From positions 682,001-746,000 of the forward strand of contig JBFWRK010000001.1 in NCBI GenBank assembly GCA_050248955.1: a DNA stretch of 64,000 bases, in the 5' to 3' direction. Below are positions 1-9,200 of the stretch, one piece after another (the first letter of the stretch is position 1; every line of letters starts with the position of its first letter). The notes beneath the pieces are model-generated. The model was not told where the DNA came from and made no database searches. It saw only the letters and a list, made by a program, of their open reading frames with translations. Position numbers and translations under genes: made by a program. The stretch comes from JBFWRK01 sp050248955. Its GTDB lineage: Bacteria > Actinomycetota > Acidimicrobiia > Acidimicrobiales > Ilumatobacteraceae.

Positions 1-2
1 AG

Positions 3-752
3 GACGGCATCGTGACCGTGACGTTGAACCGGCCCGATACGAAGAACGCCGCCAACCGCACCATGTGGGACGAGCTGCTGGCGACGTTCCAGGAGATCGG
101 TGCGAGCGCCGCCGACCGGGCGGTGGTCATCACCGGCGCCGGCGGCGCGTTCTGCTCGGGCGCGGACCTGTGGTCGGCGCCGGCTGACGAAGCGCCCCGC
201 CACGGTCTCGCTGCGATGCGGCACGTCGGCAACGTGTGCCTCGCCTTGCACCGGCTGCCGCAGCCGACGATCGCCAAGGTGGGTGGCATCGCCGCCGGCG
301 CCGGCGCGAACCTCGCACTCGGGTGCGACCTGATCGTGGCGTCCGAGCAGGCGCGGTTCTCGCAGATCTTCGCCAAGCGCGGCCTCTCGCTCGATTTCGG
401 CGGCTCGTGGCTCCTGCCCCGCCTCGTCGGGCTGCACCGGGCGAAGGAGCTGGCCTTCTTCGCCGACATCCTGTCGGCGGCAGAGGCCGAGGCGATCGGG
501 ATCGTCAACCGCGTGGTCCCCGAGGCCGAGCTCGACGGGTTCGTCGCCGAGTGGGCGCAGCGCCTCGCCGCCGGCCCGCCGATCGCACTCGCGCTCACCA
601 AGCGGATGCTCAACAACTCGCTGTCGGTGACGCTCGAAGAGGCGTTGGACGACGAGGGAGCTGCACAGACGGTCAACTTCGGTACCACGGACACGGTGGA
701 AGCGATCGGCGCGTTCGTCGAGAAGCGGACGCCGAAGTTCGAGGGACGATGA
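3..752 (+). CDS. Enoyl-CoA hydratase/isomerase family protein (5' end outside window)
   Basis: Crotonase-fold enzyme, expected to hydrate or isomerise an acyl-CoA in fatty-acid or aromatic-acid degradation. The reading frame is already open at the window edge (DGIVTVTLNRP), so the true start lies upstream. The typical crotonase oxyanion-hole segments are visible: GAGGAFCSGADL near residue 45 and KVGGIAAGAGANLALGCDL near residue 92. A C-terminal helix carrying FVEKRTPKFEGR is characteristic of enoyl-CoA hydratases. Substrate cannot be read from sequence. A membrane-protein gene follows on the same strand after 37 bases. Confidence 0.85.
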   Translation, partial: DGIVTVTLNRPDTKNAANRTMWDELLATFQEIGASAADRAVVITGAGGAFCSGADLWSAPADEAPRHGLAAMRHVGNVCLALHRLPQPTIAKVGGIAAGAGANLALGCDLIVASEQARFSQIFAKRGLSLDFGGSWLLPRLVGLHRAKELAFFADILSAAEAEAIGIVNRVVPEAELDGFVAEWAQRLAAGPPIALALTKRMLNNSLSVTLEEALDDEGAAQTVNFGTTDTVEAIGAFVEKRTPKFEGR

Positions 753-789
753 CCCGATCGGGCGAGGAGCGGCCAGTAGCGTCGGTGTG

Positions 790-1611
790 ATGCGACGCGC
801 CGTCACCCCGATCGCCCTGGGGTTCGCCCTCGGGTTGGTGGCGATCGTCGCCGCCGCGGTCCCGGCCGGGGCGCAGCAGGACGAGAACGAGACGGGCGAG
901 CTCGACCCGGGCGACCTCGTCACCACAACCACCTTGGCGGAGGAACCGCTCGATCCCGGTGAGGTCGTGGTCGTCGACTCCACCACACCGCCGTTGTCAC
1001 CCGACAGCACCGTGCCGATTCCGACGACCTTGCCACCCGGCTGTGCCCCGCCGTTGCCCCCGCAGGCGGTCTTCACGGCACGGATGATCGCCGCCGACGC
1101 ACGGACCGCCCGCTTCGAGATCGATGACGTTCGCAGCGGCTCGCTCGAGGGCTACCGGGTCGAGGCGCTCGTCGATGTCGACTTCTTCGACGACACGAGG
1201 TACCTCGAGCTCGGACGTGACTACCTCGTGGCGGTGGAGATCGATCCCTCCACCGGCCGGCTGCACTCGAAGGTCAAGCCCACGCCCTTGCTGTTCGGCG
1301 GCGATCAAGTCGTCGGCGTCGACGATGCCACGGTCGTCTGCCCAGAGGCCGACGATCCGATCATCACGCGGATGATCGACGGCACGTCGGTCGAGACCGG
1401 GATCCTGACCCCGTTCTTCGAGGACAAGCGCGACCTGCTGTGGTCGTTCGTGAGGCCGGCGCTGGTCGTGCTCGCCGCCCTGGTCGGGCTGGTGCTCGTC
1501 AAGCGGATGATCCTGTGGATCGTGCGCCGGTTCCGCCGGGCCTGGACGGCCCACCAGGGTCAGCCGACGCGAGCCCCAGCGGCCAGCCGGCGCAGCTCCT
1601 CGACTGCGTGA
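790..1611 (+). CDS. Secreted/membrane-anchored protein of unknown function
   Basis: 273 residues, function not recognised. The N-terminus has a signal peptide (MRRAVTPIALGFALGLVAIVAAAVPAGA, cleavage near residue 29), followed by a Thr/Pro/Asp/Glu-rich linker. A globular extracellular domain lies around residues 80-205. A single C-terminal transmembrane helix (about 222-245) is followed by a positively charged tail (RRFRRAW). Predicted topology is therefore type I with the domain outside. A GTG three bases upstream (787) is an alternative start. The 3' end overlaps the convergent rpe gene by 52 bases. Confidence 0.7.
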   Translation: MRRAVTPIALGFALGLVAIVAAAVPAGAQQDENETGELDPGDLVTTTTLAEEPLDPGEVVVVDSTTPPLSPDSTVPIPTTLPPGCAPPLPPQAVFTARMIAADARTARFEIDDVRSGSLEGYRVEALVDVDFFDDTRYLELGRDYLVAVEIDPSTGRLHSKVKPTPLLFGGDQVVGVDDATVVCPEADDPIITRMIDGTSVETGILTPFFEDKRDLLWSFVRPALVVLAALVGLVLVKRMILWIVRRFRRAWTAHQGQPTRAPAASRRSSSTA

Positions 1612-2246
1612 GCTCGCCCGTTCGGGTCGCGGAAGAGTGACGAGCCGGCGACGAACACGTTGACGCCGCAGGCGGCAGCACCGGCGATCGTGCTCGGCGC
1701 CACCCCACCGTCGATCTCGAGATCGACCTCGTCGGCTCGACCGGCGGCGTCGATCATCGCCCGCACCGCAGCCATCTTCGGTTCCATTGCCGCGATGTAC
1801 TGCTGACCGCCGAAGCCCGGGTTCACGGTCATCACGAGGACGAGGTCGACCAGGTCGAGCACCTGGGCGACGGTGTCGGGCGGGGTGGCCGGGTTCAGCG
1901 CGACGCCAGCGGACGCGCCGAGCTCACGGATGTTGCCGAGCGTCCGGTGCAGGTGCGTGCACGCCTCGGCGTGGACGATCAGCCTGGAGCAGCCCGCCTC
2001 GACGTACCTGGCCGCCATCACATCGGGCGTGAGCACCATCAGATGCGCCTCGAACGGCAGGGACGTGTGCGACCTGACCGATGCGATCACGTCCGGCCCG
2101 ACCGTCAGGTTCGGCACGAACTGGCCGTCCATCACGTCCCACTGGATGCGATCGCAGCCGGCCGCCTCGAGCGACGCGACCTCCTCGCCGAGTCGGGCGA
2201 AGTCGGCGGGCAGCACGGAGGGGGCGATCTCGATCGGACGGGCCAT
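1560..2246 (-). CDS. rpe: Ribulose-phosphate 3-epimerase
   Basis: Interconverts D-ribulose 5-phosphate and D-xylulose 5-phosphate in the pentose phosphate or Calvin pathways. 228 residues, normal for the family. Family signatures: IAPSVLPADFARLGEEV near the N-terminus, the catalytic Asp/metal motif WDVMDGQFVPNLT, FEAHLMV with the metal-binding His, MTVNPGFGGQQYI, and the second catalytic Asp in LEIDGGV followed by the phosphate-binding VAGSSLF. Start ATG at 2246. It converges on the preceding membrane-protein gene with overlapping 3' ends and diverges from the methyltransferase gene at 2317. Confidence 0.95.
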   Translation of the reverse strand: MARPIEIAPSVLPADFARLGEEVASLEAAGCDRIQWDVMDGQFVPNLTVGPDVIASVRSHTSLPFEAHLMVLTPDVMAARYVEAGCSRLIVHAEACTHLHRTLGNIRELGASAGVALNPATPPDTVAQVLDLVDLVLVMTVNPGFGGQQYIAAMEPKMAAVRAMIDAAGRADEVDLEIDGGVAPSTIAGAAACGVNVFVAGSSLFRDPNGRAHAVEELRRLAAGARVG

Positions 2247-2316
2247 CGCCGGCTCACCGTACTTGGCGGCACCACTGCAGGACCGGGTCCCGGGTGGCCG
2301 CCGTACGATCCGTGTG

Positions 2317-3507
2317 ATGGAGGTCGAGCTGCGGGCCGAGCGGATGGCGGCCGGCGGTGATGCGATCGCTCGTGAGCCGTCAGGGCGGATCGTGTTCGTG
2401 TCGGGCGCGCTGCCGGGCGAGCTCGTGCTGGTGACGACGACGACCGAGAAGCGCGACTACGCGAAAGCGGTGGTGGCGGACGTCCTCGAGCCGTCGCCGC
2501 ACCGCGTCACGGCACCGTGTCCGAACGTGGCGAGGGGATGCGGCGGGTGCTCGTGGCAGCACATCACGCCCGCAGCGCAGCAGGAGATCAAGCGGAACAT
2601 CGTGGTCGACGCGTTGCGCCGCACCGGGCACCTGTCCTACGCCGAGGTGGTGCTCGGCCGATCGTTGCCGTCCGAGCGGTTCCGCACGTCGCTGCGCCTC
2701 GCCGTGGACGGCAACGGTCACCTCGGCTTCCGGGGCCGGCGGAGCCACGACATCGTCGCGGTGGACGACTGTCTCGTGGCACACCCGTTCATCGCGTCGC
2801 TCGTCGCGGATGTCCGGCTGCCCGGTGCGGAGGAGGCGACGCTGCGCTGTGGTGCACGCACCGGCGAGCGATCGCTGGCGTGGTCCGCCGCCGGTGATGA
2901 GCAGGTGCGTGCGTCCGGCGTGCCCGTCGACGTGAGCTGCGGTTGGGATGGCGCGGTCACCGAGATCGTCGCCGGCCATCAGCTGCGGGTTTCCGCGCGT
3001 TCGTTCATGCAGAGCTCGCCGGAGGCCGCTGAAGCGCTCGCATCGTGCGTCGCTCACGCGGCCGGGTCGATCATCAGCGAGACGAAGCGACCGGTCATCG
3101 ACGCCTACGGCGGCATCGGGCTGTTCGCCGTGACCACCGCAGCCGAGGCCGGACAGGTCGTGGTGATCGAAGGCTCACCGTCCGCCTGCGGCGACGCCCG
3201 ACACAACCTTCGGAACCGGCCAGCGACCGTCGTCCACTCAGCGGTCGAGCGGTGGACGCCGGTACCGGCCGATGTCGTGATCGCCGATCCTGCTCGCCAG
3301 GGACTCGGGCGGGCGGGCGTGAGGACCCTGGCCGCCACGGGCTGCGAGGTGCTCGTGCTCGTGAGCTGCGATCCCGTCTCGCTCGCCCGCGACGCGGCAC
3401 TGCTCGCGGCGGACGGGCTCGTCCACGCCGGCTCCGTGGTGCTCGACCCGTTCCCGCACACACCCCACATCGAGGTGGTGACGAGGTTCGAACGGCGTAC
3501 CGGCTGA
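2317..3507 (+). CDS. TrmA/RumA-type RNA (uracil-C5) methyltransferase
   Basis: SAM-dependent enzyme making 5-methyluridine in tRNA or rRNA. The sequence does not say which. 396 residues from ATG 2317 (GTG 2314 is an alternative). Order: a TRAM-like N-terminal domain (about 1-60), an iron-sulfur cysteine cluster (CPNVARGCGGCSW), a central domain, then the class I SAM fold with IDAYGGIGLFAV, the DPARQGLG motif, and the catalytic SCDPVSLARD motif near the end. The open frame extends far upstream inside rpe but that part has no family similarity. It diverges from rpe. Confidence 0.85.
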   Translation: MEVELRAERMAAGGDAIAREPSGRIVFVSGALPGELVLVTTTTEKRDYAKAVVADVLEPSPHRVTAPCPNVARGCGGCSWQHITPAAQQEIKRNIVVDALRRTGHLSYAEVVLGRSLPSERFRTSLRLAVDGNGHLGFRGRRSHDIVAVDDCLVAHPFIASLVADVRLPGAEEATLRCGARTGERSLAWSAAGDEQVRASGVPVDVSCGWDGAVTEIVAGHQLRVSARSFMQSSPEAAEALASCVAHAAGSIISETKRPVIDAYGGIGLFAVTTAAEAGQVVVIEGSPSACGDARHNLRNRPATVVHSAVERWTPVPADVVIADPARQGLGRAGVRTLAATGCEVLVLVSCDPVSLARDAALLAADGLVHAGSVVLDPFPHTPHIEVVTRFERRTG

Positions 3508-3544
3508 CGCCGGCAATCCGCACCCCGGACAGCTCCGAACGCAG

Positions 3545-4123
3545 GTGGTGCGTGACGAGTTCGCCACCGCTTCCGACGCCGTCCTCGTGCAGGGAATCGC
3601 CAGCCACCAGCAGCGCGCGCTGGCCGAGGCGTACCGGCGTCACGCAGGCGCGGTGCTCGGCCTCGCCAAGCGCTTCGTCGACGACCGGGCGCAGGCCGAG
3701 GAAGTGGTGCAGGAGGTCTTCCTGCGGCTCTGGAACGACGCCGGCCGCTACGACCCCGCCCGCGGCGCGCTCCGCAGCTTCCTCCTCGCCCATGCCCACG
3801 GCCGCTCTGTCGACCTCATGCGCTCGGAGGGCGCCCGCCGCAGGCGCGAGGAGCGTGACGCCCGCTCGTCGACGAACATCGACGACCTCGACCTCGCGGT
3901 GCTCGACCTCGCGATGGCCGGACACGTACGCGCCGCGCTGCAGCGGCTGCCCGAAGGCGAGCGGGCCGCGATCGAGCTCGCCTACTTCGCCGGGCACACG
4001 TACCGGGACGTCGCCCTCCGGCTCGGTGAACCGGAAGGCACCGTCAAGAGCCGCATCCGCTCGGGGCTGCGGCGGCTGCGTGGCGAGCTGGTCGCCCACG
4101 GCGTCACGATGTCGGACGGCTGA
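3545..4123 (+). CDS. RNA polymerase ECF sigma factor (sigma-70 family)
   Basis: 192 residues. Sigma region 2 spans about residues 22-90 (EAYRRHAGAVLGLAKRFV, then QAEEVVQEVFLRLW). Region 4 lies near the C-terminus (ALQRLPEGERAAIELAYFAG, then YRDVALRLGEPEGTVKSRI). It would direct RNA polymerase to a dedicated promoter set. No anti-sigma factor gene follows, which is unusual for ECF factors. Start is GTG at 3545, immediately followed by a second GTG. Confidence 0.85.
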   Translation: MVRDEFATASDAVLVQGIASHQQRALAEAYRRHAGAVLGLAKRFVDDRAQAEEVVQEVFLRLWNDAGRYDPARGALRSFLLAHAHGRSVDLMRSEGARRRREERDARSSTNIDDLDLAVLDLAMAGHVRAALQRLPEGERAAIELAYFAGHTYRDVALRLGEPEGTVKSRIRSGLRRLRGELVAHGVTMSDG

Positions 4124-4203
4124 CCCACGCCGCGACCGGTCCAACGGCGACGGGGCATCGTCAGGCCATGGTGGGAACCCCGTCCGCCTGCCATGCTCGA
4201 AGC

Positions 4204-5109
4204 GTGTTGCAGCCGACGGTCCATCCAGAAGTCGCCGATGCGCTCGCAGGCGGGCGTGCAGTCGTCGCCCTCGAGTCGACGATCTTCTCCAACCTCGGGC
4301 TGCCCTCACCGGCCAATGGTGAAGCGCTGGACCGCTGTCTCGGCGCGATCCGATCGCACGGCGCGGTGCCCGCGGTGACCGCGGTGCTCGACGGCGTGCC
4401 CAGGGTCGGGCTCGACGTGTCGGAGCACGAGCGGATCCTCGGCACGGCACGCAAGGTGGCCGAGCGCGACGTACCGGTCGCGATCGCGCAGCGCTGGGCG
4501 TTCGGGGCGACGACCGTGTCCGCATCGGTCGCGTTGGCGCACCTCGCCGGGGTGCGCGTCTTCGCCACCGGGGGAATCGGCGGTGTGCACCGCGGTGCCG
4601 AGATCACCGGTGACATCTCCGCCGACCTCGACGCGTTGGCGAACCATCCGGTCGTGACGGTGTGCGCCGGCGCGAAGGCGTTTCTCGACCTGCCCCGCAC
4701 GCTCGAGTACCTGGAGACCTTCGGCGTGCCCGTGCTGGGCTGGCGTCACGACTGGTTCCCGGCGTTCTACACGCGCTCGTCCGGCCTGCCCATCCCCCAC
4801 CGGGTCGAGGGCGGCGACGAGGTCGCCGGCGTGTTGTGCTCGCTGCTCCGCCCCGAGACGGGCGTGCTGGTCGCGGTCCCGATCCCGGAGCACGCCGAGC
4901 TCCCGGCAGCCGAGCTCGACGCGGTGCTCGAGCGCGCGCTCGCCGACTGCAGCGATGCCGGCATCACCGGGGCGTCCGTGACACCGTTCGTGCTCGGGCG
5001 GATCGGTGAGGCGACTGCGGGCCGCAGCGTGCCGGCGAACCTCGCGCTCGCCGAGAACAACGCAGCCGTCGCGGCAGAGATCGCGGCTGCGATCAGCGAC
5101 GGCGGCTGA
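4204..5109 (+). CDS. psuG: Pseudouridine-5'-phosphate glycosidase
   Basis: Cleaves pseudouridine 5'-phosphate reversibly to uracil and ribose 5-phosphate during pseudouridine salvage. 301 residues from GTG 4204. An in-frame GTG/ATG region near 4168 would add 12 non-conserved residues. Family motifs: VALESTIFSNLGLPSPAN, RAFG-like AQRWAFGATTVSAS, ATGGIGGVHRGAE, VCAGAKAFLDLPRTLEYLET, FPAFYTRSSG, and the C-terminal GASVTPFVLGRI followed by ANLALAENNA. No PsuK kinase gene is adjacent, so pseudouridine would need another kinase. Its 3' end overlaps the convergent gene by 17 bases. Confidence 0.92.
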   Translation: MLQPTVHPEVADALAGGRAVVALESTIFSNLGLPSPANGEALDRCLGAIRSHGAVPAVTAVLDGVPRVGLDVSEHERILGTARKVAERDVPVAIAQRWAFGATTVSASVALAHLAGVRVFATGGIGGVHRGAEITGDISADLDALANHPVVTVCAGAKAFLDLPRTLEYLETFGVPVLGWRHDWFPAFYTRSSGLPIPHRVEGGDEVAGVLCSLLRPETGVLVAVPIPEHAELPAAELDAVLERALADCSDAGITGASVTPFVLGRIGEATAGRSVPANLALAENNAAVAAEIAAAISDGG

Positions 5110-5605
5110 GCTCGCGCTCGACCTTCGCGACGAAGGCCGCCCGGCGGGGCTCGTCGGCGTAGTCGATGCCGTAGAACGCGTGCCATTCCGCCCGCGCGCC
5201 CGGCGCGCACCGCCGGAGGAGGGTGTGCTTCACGATCCGCCGCCCGGTCTCACCCTCGAGCACGTTCAGCCACTTCGACGAGCCGTGGGCGGTGACGGCG
5301 ACGACTCGTCCGATCGATCGCAGCGCGTCGATCGGCAGCGCCGAGAGCCAGCCGGTCAGGATCGCCGGCTGGCCGCTCCACCACGTCGGATAGACGAGCA
5401 CGAGCGTCGAGGCGGCACGGAGGCGCTCGATGTGGCGCTCCCCGGCGAGCACGTCCTCGGGCTCCAACGGGTCGAAGCCGTCGGCCCAGAGGTCGATCAG
5501 GTCCACCGTGTCACCGACCGCCTCGAGACCTCGCCGCACCGCGTCACGCAGCGCAGCGGTGTAGCTGCCCGCGCACGGATGGGCATGTACGACGAGCGCG
5601 CTCAC
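5093..5605 (-). CDS. Flavodoxin-fold NAD(P)H-quinone oxidoreductase (YwrO/MdaB type)
   Basis: 170-residue FMN/FAD-dependent reductase of the flavodoxin-like fold, predicted to reduce quinones or act as a KefF-like ancillary protein. N-terminal SALVVHAHPCAGSYTAAL is the flavin-phosphate-binding strand and loop. YPTWWSGQPAILTGWL is the conserved flavin/quinone-site motif. It is the second gene of a two-gene leftward pair: its ATG overlaps the stop of the upstream paralogue at 5602-5605. No signal peptide, so cytosolic. Confidence 0.8.
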   Translation of the reverse strand: MSALVVHAHPCAGSYTAALRDAVRRGLEAVGDTVDLIDLWADGFDPLEPEDVLAGERHIERLRAASTLVLVYPTWWSGQPAILTGWLSALPIDALRSIGRVVAVTAHGSSKWLNVLEGETGRRIVKHTLLRRCAPGARAEWHAFYGIDYADEPRRAAFVAKVERELSRRR

Positions 5606-6192
5606 AGACGTGCCATGCAGCGCTCGACGCGCGCGAGGAACGCCGTGACGTCCGCGTCCGTTGCTGTGGACGCGTGGTGCAGCGCGACCCAGCCGGTGCG
5701 CGTGCGGATGCTCGTGTTCAGCCGCATCGCACGCAACAGCACGCGCCGCCCGTTGTCCCGCGTGCGGAGCACGGACCAGCGCGAGTCGGCGTAGGTGGCG
5801 ATGCCGATGATGCGGCGCACGCGTGTCAGACCGCGATGGACCTTGTTCGTGCGCTCGTCGAGGACGAACGCCACGCCCGGCACGAAGACCCGTTCGAGCC
5901 AGCCGCGCAGCAGCGCTGGCAGGGTCGTCAGCGTCGTCGGGTAGACGAACACGAGCACCTCGGCCGTGGCGACGAGCTCAGCGTGGCGACGGGTCTCCTC
6001 GGTGATCAGCGGTGTCTCGCCCAGGTACGCGTCCCGCTCGGCGGGGCTCATCACGGGGACGAACCGCTCGACCCGCAAGTCGATCGGCGACACAGCATGG
6101 CCGGCAGCGCGGGCAGCGGCGACCGCCGCGGCGAAGGCGTCGTGGTCCGGTCCCGTTGCTGCGGTGGGCGCGTGCACCACGACGACTCTCAT
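5602..6192 (-). CDS. Flavodoxin-fold NAD(P)H-quinone oxidoreductase paralogue
   Basis: 196 residues, same fold as its downstream neighbour: MRVVVVHAPTAATGPDHDAF at the flavin-binding N-terminus and VFVYPTTLTTLPALLRGWLERVFVPG as the quinone/flavin-site block. The two genes overlap by four bases (ATGA-type), so they are translated as a unit, perhaps as a heterodimer. Homodimers are the rule in the family. The pair diverges from the large oxidoreductase gene at 6287. The physiological substrate is unknown. Confidence 0.78.
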   Translation of the reverse strand: MRVVVVHAPTAATGPDHDAFAAAVAAARAAGHAVSPIDLRVERFVPVMSPAERDAYLGETPLITEETRRHAELVATAEVLVFVYPTTLTTLPALLRGWLERVFVPGVAFVLDERTNKVHRGLTRVRRIIGIATYADSRWSVLRTRDNGRRVLLRAMRLNTSIRTRTGWVALHHASTATDADVTAFLARVERCMARL

Positions 6193-6286
6193 CCACCGCC
6201 GACCCTAGGCGGGCATGGACGGTACGTATTGTCGAGCGAGTGTTGGCAGACTGGCGCGACGGCGAGCCGTTGGGGAGGCGAACGCG

Positions 6287-9200
6287 GTGACCGACATGGT
6301 GGATGCGGTGCGGGGGTACGAGCTCGTCGACCGCTATCGGAAGGACGAGGGCCGGGTGTTCCTGTCGGGTGCGCAGGCCCTCGCCCGGCTGCCGTTCGAA
6401 CAGCTCCGCGCGGATCGCCAGGCGGGGCTCGACACGGCGGCGTTCGTGTCCGGCTACCCAGGTTCGCCGCTCGCCGGCTACGACCGTGACGTCAGCGCGG
6501 TCGCAAAGCTCGCCGAGCGCGACCAGTTCCGTATGGTCGTGCGGCCCGCGGTCAACGAGGAGCTGGCTGCGACCGCCGTCATGGGCAGTCAGCTCGCCAC
6601 GACGCTCGCCGGGTTCCGCCACGACGGAGTCGTCGGCATCTGGTACGGCAAGGCGCCCGGGCTCGACCGGGCGAGCGATGCGATCCGCCACGCGGTCTTC
6701 GCCGGCACGGCCCGTCACGGGGGAGTCGTCGCGCTCGTCGGCGATGACCCGGCGGCGAAGTCGTCCACCCTGCCGAGCTCGTCCGGCGCCACGCTCGTCG
6801 ACCTCAACATCCCCGTGCTGTTCCCCGGCGACGTGCAGGAAGCGGTCGAGCTCGGGCGGCACGCGGTAGCGCTCTCGCGGGCGAGCGGGCTGTGGACGTC
6901 GATCAAGATCGTCGCCGCGGTCGCCGACGGCACGGGGACGGTCGAGCTCGAGACCGGTCGGATCACGCCGATCCTGCCCGAGGTGCTGGTCGACGGTCAG
7001 GTCTTCGTGCCGCGCCCGTCCGGCAAGCTGCTCACGCCCTACACGCTCGACATGGAGCGCGAGTTCCAGGAGGTCCGGCTCGAGGTCGCCCGCCGCTACG
7101 GCGTCGACAACCAGCTGAACCGGATCAGCGTCGGCTCCGAGGACGCATGGATCGGGATCGTCGCGTCCGGCCACACGTACCACGAGTTGCTCGAGGCGCT
7201 GCGGCTCCTGGGTCTCGACACGCCTCGGCGCGTCGCCGATGCCGGCATCCGCCTGCTGCAGTTGCGAATGCCGATCCCGCTGGACGCCGGTCTCGTACGC
7301 CGCTTCGCCCGCGGCCTGTCGGAGGTCGTGGTGGTCGAGGAGAAGGGCCCGACGCTCGAGTGGATGGTCAAGGATGCGCTGTACTCCGAGGCGCGGCGCC
7401 CTGTCGTCGTCGGCAAGTTCGACGACCGAGGTCAGCGGCTCGTGCCGATCACCGGCACGCTCGATCCCGACGTGCTCGCCGGCCCGCTGCGGTCACGCCT
7501 GCTGGCTCGGCTCGGGGAGGAGCGACTCGCCGATCCCGCGCACCGTGCCGGTTCAGCGGTCGGCGAGCGGAAGCTGATCCCGCTGGCCGTCAATCGAACT
7601 CCCTTCTTCTGCTCGGGATGTCCGCACAACACGAGCACGAAGGTGCCCGAGGGCGCGCTCGTCGGCGGCGGGATCGGCTGCCACGCGATGGTCGCGCTGA
7701 TGGAACCGGAGCGGGTCGGCGACATCGTCGGACTGACGGCGATGGGCAACGAGGGCGCCCAGTGGATCGGCATGGCGCCGTTCGTCGATCGGAACCACCT
7801 CATCCAGAACATCGGCGACGGGACCTTCTTCCATTCGGGGCACCTCGCCGTGCGCGCCGCGGTCGCGTCGGGCGTGAACATCACCTACAAGCTGCTCTAC
7901 AACGGTGCTGTCGCGATGACCGGCGGGCAGGATCCGCAGGGCGCGATCGGCGTGCCGGAGCTCGCCCAGATGCTGCAGCTCGAAGGCTGCGCACGCGTGC
8001 TCATCACCACCGAGGACGTCGGCCGTTACGACGCGGTGGCGGTGCCCGACGGCGTCGAGGTGTGGGACCGCAGCCGCGTCGTCGAGGCGCAAGAGCTGCT
8101 CGCCGCGATCCCGGGCGTCACCGTGCTGATCCACGATCAGGCATGCGCCGCGGAGAACCGGCGCGGACGCAAGCGCGGCACCATCGCGATTCCTGCGCAG
8201 CGGGTCGTGATCAACGAGCGCGTGTGCGAGGGCTGCGGCGACTGCGGCGTGAAGAGCAACTGCCTGTCCGTGCAACCGATCGACACGCCGTTCGGCCGCA
8301 AGACGCACATCGACCAGACCTCGTGCAACCTCGACTTCTCGTGCCTCGAGGGTGACTGCCCGTCCTTCGCGACCGTGGTGCCGAAGCGCCGGAGGAAGTC
8401 GGCGGGAGCGGTCCCGCCGCAGCAGACAGCACGGCGCACGCCCGCGCCGATCGATCCCGCGTCGCTGCCCGAGCCCCAGCTCGTCGTGCCGGCCGATCGC
8501 TGCACGATCCGGCTCTCGGGGATCGGCGGCACGGGTGTCGTCACCGTGAGCCAGGTGCTCGGCACGGCGGCGATGCTCGACGGCCTGACCGTGCGCGGCC
8601 TCGACCAGACCGGCCTGTCGCAGAAGGCCGGCCCGGTCGTCAGCGACCTGCGGCTCACGTACGGCGACCCCCAGCCGTCGAACAAGGCGACGCACGGCAC
8701 GGTCGACCTGTACCTCGCCTTCGATCTCCTGGTCGCCGCGAGCGATACCCATCTCGCCGGCGCGTCCGAGCAGTGCACCGTGGTCGTCGGCTCGACGACA
8801 TCGGTGCCGACCGGCTCGATGGTCGTCCATCCCGAGCGTGGTCATCCCTCGCTCGACGCGCTGCTCGACCGGCTCGAATCGTTCAGCCGGCCGGACGTCA
8901 ACCGCTACGTGGACGCGTCGGCGGTGAACGACGGGCTGTTCGGCGACGGCGCCACGACGAACATGTTCCTCGTCGGCGTCGCGTTCCAGTCGGGAACGTT
9001 GCCGTTCAGCGCCGAGTCCGTCGAGCGGGCGATCGAACTGAACGGCGTGGCCGTCGAGCGCAACGTGAGCGCGTTCCGGTGGGGCCGTCGCTGGGCGGTG
9101 GACCCGCCGTTCGTCGAGGGGCAGGCCGGCCTGGTCGACGCACCGGCGGCCGAGGCGCGGATCGACCGGGTGCCGGCGAAGCTGCAGTCGGTGGTCGACG

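Noticed and set aside
2317..3507. Start of the methyltransferase gene at 1873
   Set aside because: The upstream 148 codons are antisense to rpe and have no family similarity. The conserved TRAM-like domain begins at 2317.
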